This document shows, in pieces, positions 60,497 to 64,000 of a stretch of DNA of 64,000 nucleotides (position 1 is its first letter; every line of letters begins with the position of its first letter). The translations under genes and the position numbers were made by a program. The notes below the pieces were generated by a model. It searched no databases, was not told the origin of the DNA, and worked only from the letters and a program-made list of their open reading frames with translations. This stretch comes from Lysinibacillus sp. FJAT-14745 (lineage in GTDB: Bacteria > Bacillota > Bacilli > Bacillales_A > Planococcaceae), in contig NZ_LITM01000006.1 of assembly GCF_001275675.1 (NCBI RefSeq), forward strand, positions 491,031 to 555,030, in the 5' to 3' direction.

Positions 60497-60886
60497 TTAA
60501 CCCGACATTTTCCTTTTTGTTATTAATTTTTTTTTTGAAAAACTTTGTCTGAAATCATCACTTAATTCGATTATTGGAATAGCGTTTAAAGGATCAAAAC
60601 AATTTTCTGTACCACAATACTTGCAAGGAATGGAATCAATATTTTCAAGATCAGATTTATTAGCAGTTAAAATACTTCTACTACATTCCTCGCAGTGAAA
60701 TTCTAATTTTATAACGATCGCTTCTTTTTTTTCTAATTCAGATAATGTATCAATAACTACTCCAAGAGGTAAGTTAGTTATTTTTGCAATATAACTATGG
60801 TAAAATTTTCCTATTTTACTAATAGCAATTGCCTCAAGTGCATTATCTATTTTTTGAGAAATTTCCCATGGCTTTAGATTGCTCAA
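60497..60886 (-). CDS. Winged-helix / zinc-ribbon protein of unknown cassette
   Basis: A 129-residue reading. The N-terminal 60 residues look like a winged helix (ISKIGKFYHSYIAKITNLPL, then GVVIDTLSELEKKEAIV). Cysteines C65/C68 and C88/C91 (CEECS, CKYCG) make a zinc ribbon. It runs through ten A after Asp-Phe-Arg-Gln-Ser-Phe-Ser and ends at once with LITKRKMSG. One base more or less in the A run, or -1 slippage, would join it to the membrane-tail frame for about 282 residues. Its ATG is five bases after the stop of the SAP-like gene. Confidence 0.6.
   Translation of the reverse strand: MSNLKPWEISQKIDNALEAIAISKIGKFYHSYIAKITNLPLGVVIDTLSELEKKEAIVIKLEFHCEECSRSILTANKSDLENIDSIPCKYCGTENCFDPLNAIPIIELSDDFRQSFSKKKLITKRKMSG
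60527..60536 (-). other. A10 homopolymer joining two reading frames
   Basis: Ten T on the plus strand give ten A in the minus-strand message. The upstream frame ends 27 bases later, and the -1 frame is open from here to 60039. It is a candidate for transcriptional slippage, ribosomal frameshift, phase variation or a sequencing indel. Confidence 0.6.
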
Positions 60887-60891
60887 TACTT

Positions 60892-61980
60892 TTACCTCGC
60901 AGAATAAATTTGGTAAATCAATTTTTCTCTAATATAATCCAAAACAGGTTCAGACGCAAATACATTAAACTTAAATGTCTTTGTATTTACGCCGATTCGA
61001 ATAGAATATTCTTGTTTCACGCCATCAACACTATGTTCAAACAATATGGACCCTTTTTGTTTGGATAGATAAGGTTCTAAATAATTGTATAATGGTAAAC
61101 CTCGTAATTCTCTAATACTACCTAATCCTATTGTTTCAAGACCACTTAACAGTAGCAAAGTAAAAGGTGTTGTTTCTAAAATGCCGGTAATATCTTCGCT
61201 ATTTAAATTTTGCTCTAGAACTGATAATTCGCCATTAGTATAGTATTCGTCAATTGCAGAAAGTATACTCACAATGGATTGACCCTGTGTTTCTTCAAAT
61301 GTATTGACTGATCCTGCTGGTCTACCTGTAGCATCAATAAGCCTTCCTTGAAGGGTATCTGCTAAAGACTCAAGTGTACCACCATATTTCTCTAACAAAT
61401 CATACTGTTTGAATTCAAATTCTTCATCGACAATTTTAGTTAACCAAGCAATAATTTTTTTGGCAACAGCTGAACTTGCCCGTACTTCAATAATTCCCAT
61501 GTCTTCATCAATATAAACTGTTGTAATTTCGTGCTTAATGTATTCCCTTCGATTAGTTAAAAAGTAATCAACATTAACACCTGTTCTATGAATAAATCTT
61601 AAATAATAAGCTTGAGAACCTTCAATTTCAGCTGCAGCAATAATTGTAGGATCAATAGGAACATTTTCGCTAATTGGAGTAACTACTGTTTCGAACGGGT
61701 TAAATGGCATTGTATCAATAATACTTTGTTTAAATCCTATTAAACCAGTATTATTTGTCGCCTGGTACCAAGCTAAAGAAACTGCTCCAGAGAAAATATT
61801 ATTACTGATCATTTTAAGTACGTCGCCATCTATATGCTCAAAAGCGTCCCAAACCCTACCTGCTAATTCATTTACATTGCCGGTAGATTCTAAAGTCATT
61901 TTATTACAAATCTCTTTGAGTTGAGTTTTGTTTAATTTATTCAAGTCTTGGGGGAAAATTAAAGATTTAATTGTGTTCAT
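60892..61980 (-). CDS. SAP-like domain protein of unknown cassette
   Basis: A 362-residue soluble protein. Residues 12-47 look like a SAP DNA-binding motif (LNKLNKTQLKEICNKMTLES, then TGNVNELAGRVWDAF). The remainder is unrecognised. It includes GSQAYYLRFIHRTGVNVDYF, a beta segment EITTVYIDEDMGIIEVRASS, and a C-terminal domain with FTLLLLSGLETIGLG. It is the first gene of a two- or three-ORF minus-strand operon. The combination of a DNA-binding-type protein with a regulator/zinc-ribbon and a membrane tail recalls defence cassettes. That is inference. Confidence 0.65.
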   Translation of the reverse strand: MNTIKSLIFPQDLNKLNKTQLKEICNKMTLESTGNVNELAGRVWDAFEHIDGDVLKMISNNIFSGAVSLAWYQATNNTGLIGFKQSIIDTMPFNPFETVVTPISENVPIDPTIIAAAEIEGSQAYYLRFIHRTGVNVDYFLTNRREYIKHEITTVYIDEDMGIIEVRASSAVAKKIIAWLTKIVDEEFEFKQYDLLEKYGGTLESLADTLQGRLIDATGRPAGSVNTFEETQGQSIVSILSAIDEYYTNGELSVLEQNLNSEDITGILETTPFTLLLLSGLETIGLGSIRELRGLPLYNYLEPYLSKQKGSILFEHSVDGVKQEYSIRIGVNTKTFKFNVFASEPVLDYIREKLIYQIYSAR

Positions 61981-62566
61981 TTAACACCCTCCAGAATTAT
62001 ATTCTGCGTTCGATGAAAGTATGTCTCATTATTTATAAATATAATAGTATATGTATTGAATACCCAGAAAATAACATAAAAGTGTTGATTGACATGGAAG
62101 TATGAATGAAATGGAACTTATATGCGTCGAAGTAAACAAGAATGAGCATAGGTCTTTGATCTTATGTGTTGTCTAAGATTATTTTTAAATATGACTATTA
62201 CTGATTAGGGAGTAGTGAGCTTTTGGGTAGGTATCATCTTCAATTTTTTTTTGAAGAGTGAATAGAGCGGAGGAACTATTAAAATGAGAAGTGTCTTGAT
62301 CAGGAGAGAAAAAATTTAAACTTCATATTCAGCCGAATTGCATCTATTGAAATGCCTCTAAACGCTTCATCTATTTTCTATAAAAATGCAGAAATTGATT
62401 AATAGAACTATTTAAATCATTTTGCTTTTGCAAGTGATTGAACTGTTATTTTCTACCTTTCAGGAGTATCTCCTATATTCTCTCTACTTTAATGATGGTA
62501 TATTGTGGATATATTTGTAACTTCAAGAATAACTTTACGTCTAAGGAAATATGGAGGTGAAAATAT
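61981..62566. other. Intergenic stretch without recognised gene
   Basis: AT-rich DNA. It should hold the promoter of the minus-strand cassette. No hairpin terminator, RNA gene or ORF of note was found. Confidence 0.4.
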
Positions 62567-62842
62567 TTGAGGAAGATAGTTACAATATTGAGTATATCCT
62601 TGATTGTGGTAATGAGCGGATGTAATCATAATTCGATACCAAAAATTTCTGAAGAGCAGGCAAAATCAATCGTGTTAAAAAGCCACGTAAAAAACATAGG
62701 TAAAATTGAAATTAAGTCAGTTAGTCATAAAGGGAACGAATATATTGTTAAATGGGAAAATAAAGAAAACTGCGAGAACGGAACGGACTATATTAATGAC
62801 GAAAACGGCAAAATAATAAATGCTGAAACCTCAATATGTTAA
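62567..62842 (+). CDS. Small lipoprotein
   Basis: A 91-residue precursor with a lipoprotein signal (IVTILSISLIVVMSGC) and a short PepSY-like mature part (PKISEEQAKSIVLKSHVKN, IKSVSHKGNEYIVKWEN). Two late cysteines may pair (NCENGTDY, SIC). TTG 62567 follows GGAGGTGAAAATA. It is monocistronic. The function is unknown. Confidence 0.7.
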   Translation: MRKIVTILSISLIVVMSGCNHNSIPKISEEQAKSIVLKSHVKNIGKIEIKSVSHKGNEYIVKWENKENCENGTDYINDENGKIINAETSIC

Positions 62843-63044
62843 TTTCACTTGAAATAGACCTTTTAGTTTAGGTCCTTTTAAATGCTTTTATAAGCATTTA
62901 CATAGTAGTTTAAAGAAAATATACTGTCTTATGCAGAGAGAGAGTATTGCGCATCATAAGAGCGACAGAGATCTGTAACAATACGTGTAACACTCTTCAA
63001 TACTAATAGGGCAGGTGAGATGATACAGTTCAACGATCCTCATA

Positions 63045-63072
63045 TTGATAAGAGTTCCTCTTCTGGTATAAT
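63045..63072 (+). promoter_or_regulatory. Sigma-A promoter of SDR gene
   Basis: TTGATA (63045-63050), 16 bases, TATAAT (63067-63072), preceded by TGG as an extended -10. It sits 24 bases before the start codon. The DNA from 62843 to here has only a weak hairpin (AAATGCTTTTATAAGCATTT). Confidence 0.7.
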
Positions 63073-63096
63073 TAACTGCTAGAGAGGATGAAAAGT

Positions 63097-63789
63097 ATGA
63101 GCAAAAACATCGTTGTTATAACAGGGGCTGGCAGTGGATTAGGTGCAGCACTTGCTAAAAAATATTCGTCTTTAGGCAATCACATTTGTTTACTCGGCCG
63201 AACTAAATCAAAGCTTGAGAATACGGCTAAAACTTTAACTAATGGCTATTCTATTTATGAGGTTGACGTTACTTCAAAACAAATGGTCGCTCAAGTGATT
63301 CATTCTATCCAAGAGGACTTTGGATCAATTCAGTTATTCATAAATAATGCTGGTATTGGCTATTTTGATAAAGCTGAAAACTTGAATGAGGATTCAGTTC
63401 ATCAAATGATTGATATTAACCTAAAAGGAACAATTTTTTGCACACAAGAAGTGCTAAAAGGTATGAAAGAACGTAATGAAGGAACGATCGTCAATATCGT
63501 TTCTACAGCTGGTCTAGAAGGAAAAGTAACGGAATCTGTTTATTGTGCTAGTAAATTTGGTGTGCGAGGATTTACAGAGAGTCTAGCACTAGAATTAAGC
63601 GAAACTTCTATTAATGTATGTGCTATATACATGGGTGGTATGAGCACAGAATTTTGGGACGGGATATTCCCTGAGGAAAAAACTAAGACATTAATGAATC
63701 CTAATGATATTGCGGATATTATTATGGAGAATATTAAACCAAGAAAAGCGTTAGCTGTAACTGAAGTTGTTATTAAAAATAAACGATAA
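63097..63789 (+). CDS. Short-chain dehydrogenase/reductase (SDR)
   Basis: A 230-residue Rossmann oxidoreductase. The cofactor motif TGAGSGLG is near residue 9, NNAG near 86, catalytic Ser in NIVSTAG, and Tyr/Lys in YCASK near 150. Arg after the second strand (LLGRTKSKL) suggests NADP(H). ATG 63097 is preferred; the in-frame ATG 63088 is too close to GAGAGG. It resembles Bacillus YqjQ/YvaG-type short SDRs. The substrate is unknown. Confidence 0.9.
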   Translation: MSKNIVVITGAGSGLGAALAKKYSSLGNHICLLGRTKSKLENTAKTLTNGYSIYEVDVTSKQMVAQVIHSIQEDFGSIQLFINNAGIGYFDKAENLNEDSVHQMIDINLKGTIFCTQEVLKGMKERNEGTIVNIVSTAGLEGKVTESVYCASKFGVRGFTESLALELSETSINVCAIYMGGMSTEFWDGIFPEEKTKTLMNPNDIADIIMENIKPRKALAVTEVVIKNKR

Positions 63790-63798
63790 CGATAGGAT

Positions 63799-63839
63799 AT
63801 GACTAGGGACTTCAATTAATGTTGTGCCTGGTCATTTTT
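63799..63839 (+). terminator. Terminator of SDR gene
   Basis: ATGACTAGG / CCTGGTCAT stem followed by TTTTTC. Its core again resembles the terminator at 51444. Confidence 0.6.
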
Positions 63840-63926
63840 CATTTCATTTAATATTAAAATTACTAAGGTACAGTATTGTCATAAAACGTAATCCATATTT
63901 CGATGAAAATTGAAATATTTATCTTG

Positions 63927-64000
63927 GTGTGCCCGGCATGCACATGAACTATAGGGTGAAAGTCCCGAACCCCGAAGACAGAAGTAGAGGTTAGCCAAGA
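63927..64000 (+). mobile_element. 5' end of a probable group II intron
   Basis: GTGTGCCCGGCATGCACATG, then TATAGGGTGAAAGTCCCGAA and GTAGAGGTTAGCC, is the conserved 5' segment (GUGYG start and domain I) of bacterial group II introns. The rest, including any reverse transcriptase, lies beyond the window. The upstream exon is intergenic DNA behind the SDR terminator. Confidence 0.75.

Noticed and set aside
1..64000. CRISPR arrays, rRNA and tRNA genes
   Set aside because: No regularly spaced repeats, no tRNA cloverleaf or rRNA sequence was recognised anywhere in the window.

Overview
The window looks like a low-GC Bacillota chromosome of the Bacillaceae, most likely a Lysinibacillus-type genome. 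The support is AT-rich DNA, strong AGGAGG-type ribosome sites, TTG and GTG starts, tiny YjcZ-like membrane proteins, and YkuI, YdjI/YdjG and YwdK-like host genes. Genus placement is an inference from gene content.

Layout. 1-1829: remains of an ABC-2 export locus. 1830-4767: a decayed Tn3-family transposon with 38-bp terminal inverted repeats. It carries an ECF sigma/anti-sigma pair as passenger, a resolvase killed by one in-frame stop, and a frameshifted transposase tail. It split a small membrane-protein gene whose reading frame is restored when the element is removed in silico. 4965-18180: ordinary chromosomal genes (amidohydrolase, two EamA exporters each divergent from a regulator, SpeG, histidine phosphatases, GDSL hydrolase). 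These are interspersed with GC-rich palindromic dispersed repeats and gene remnants.

18450-54300: a PBSX-type (Xkd-like) myophage prophage. Its left arm is eroded (fragments of a terminase small subunit and SSB; no integrase, repressor or replicative helicase seen). It also holds host-like inserts: three YjcZ loci and a TetR operon. The late region is complete and in PBSX order: terminase, portal, minor head protein, scaffold, decoration and major capsid proteins, connectors, sheath, tube, tail chaperone with a -1 frameshift, tape measure, baseplate genes, fibre, holins and amidase. Added genes include an acyltransferase, an S-layer-homology protein and small genes behind operator-like palindromes. 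The minor head protein carries a C-terminal toxin-like domain.

54731-63789: host genes again (thioesterase, DUF423, SPFH/zinc-ribbon pair, degenerate EAL protein YkuI, SDR oxidoreductase). They include a minus-strand cassette at 60039-61980 that I do not recognise: a SAP-like protein followed by a winged-helix/zinc-ribbon protein. A run of ten A separates the latter from a membrane-tail ORF that is open in the -1 frame. This is the best candidate for an undescribed system. The window ends inside the 5' end of a probable group II intron.
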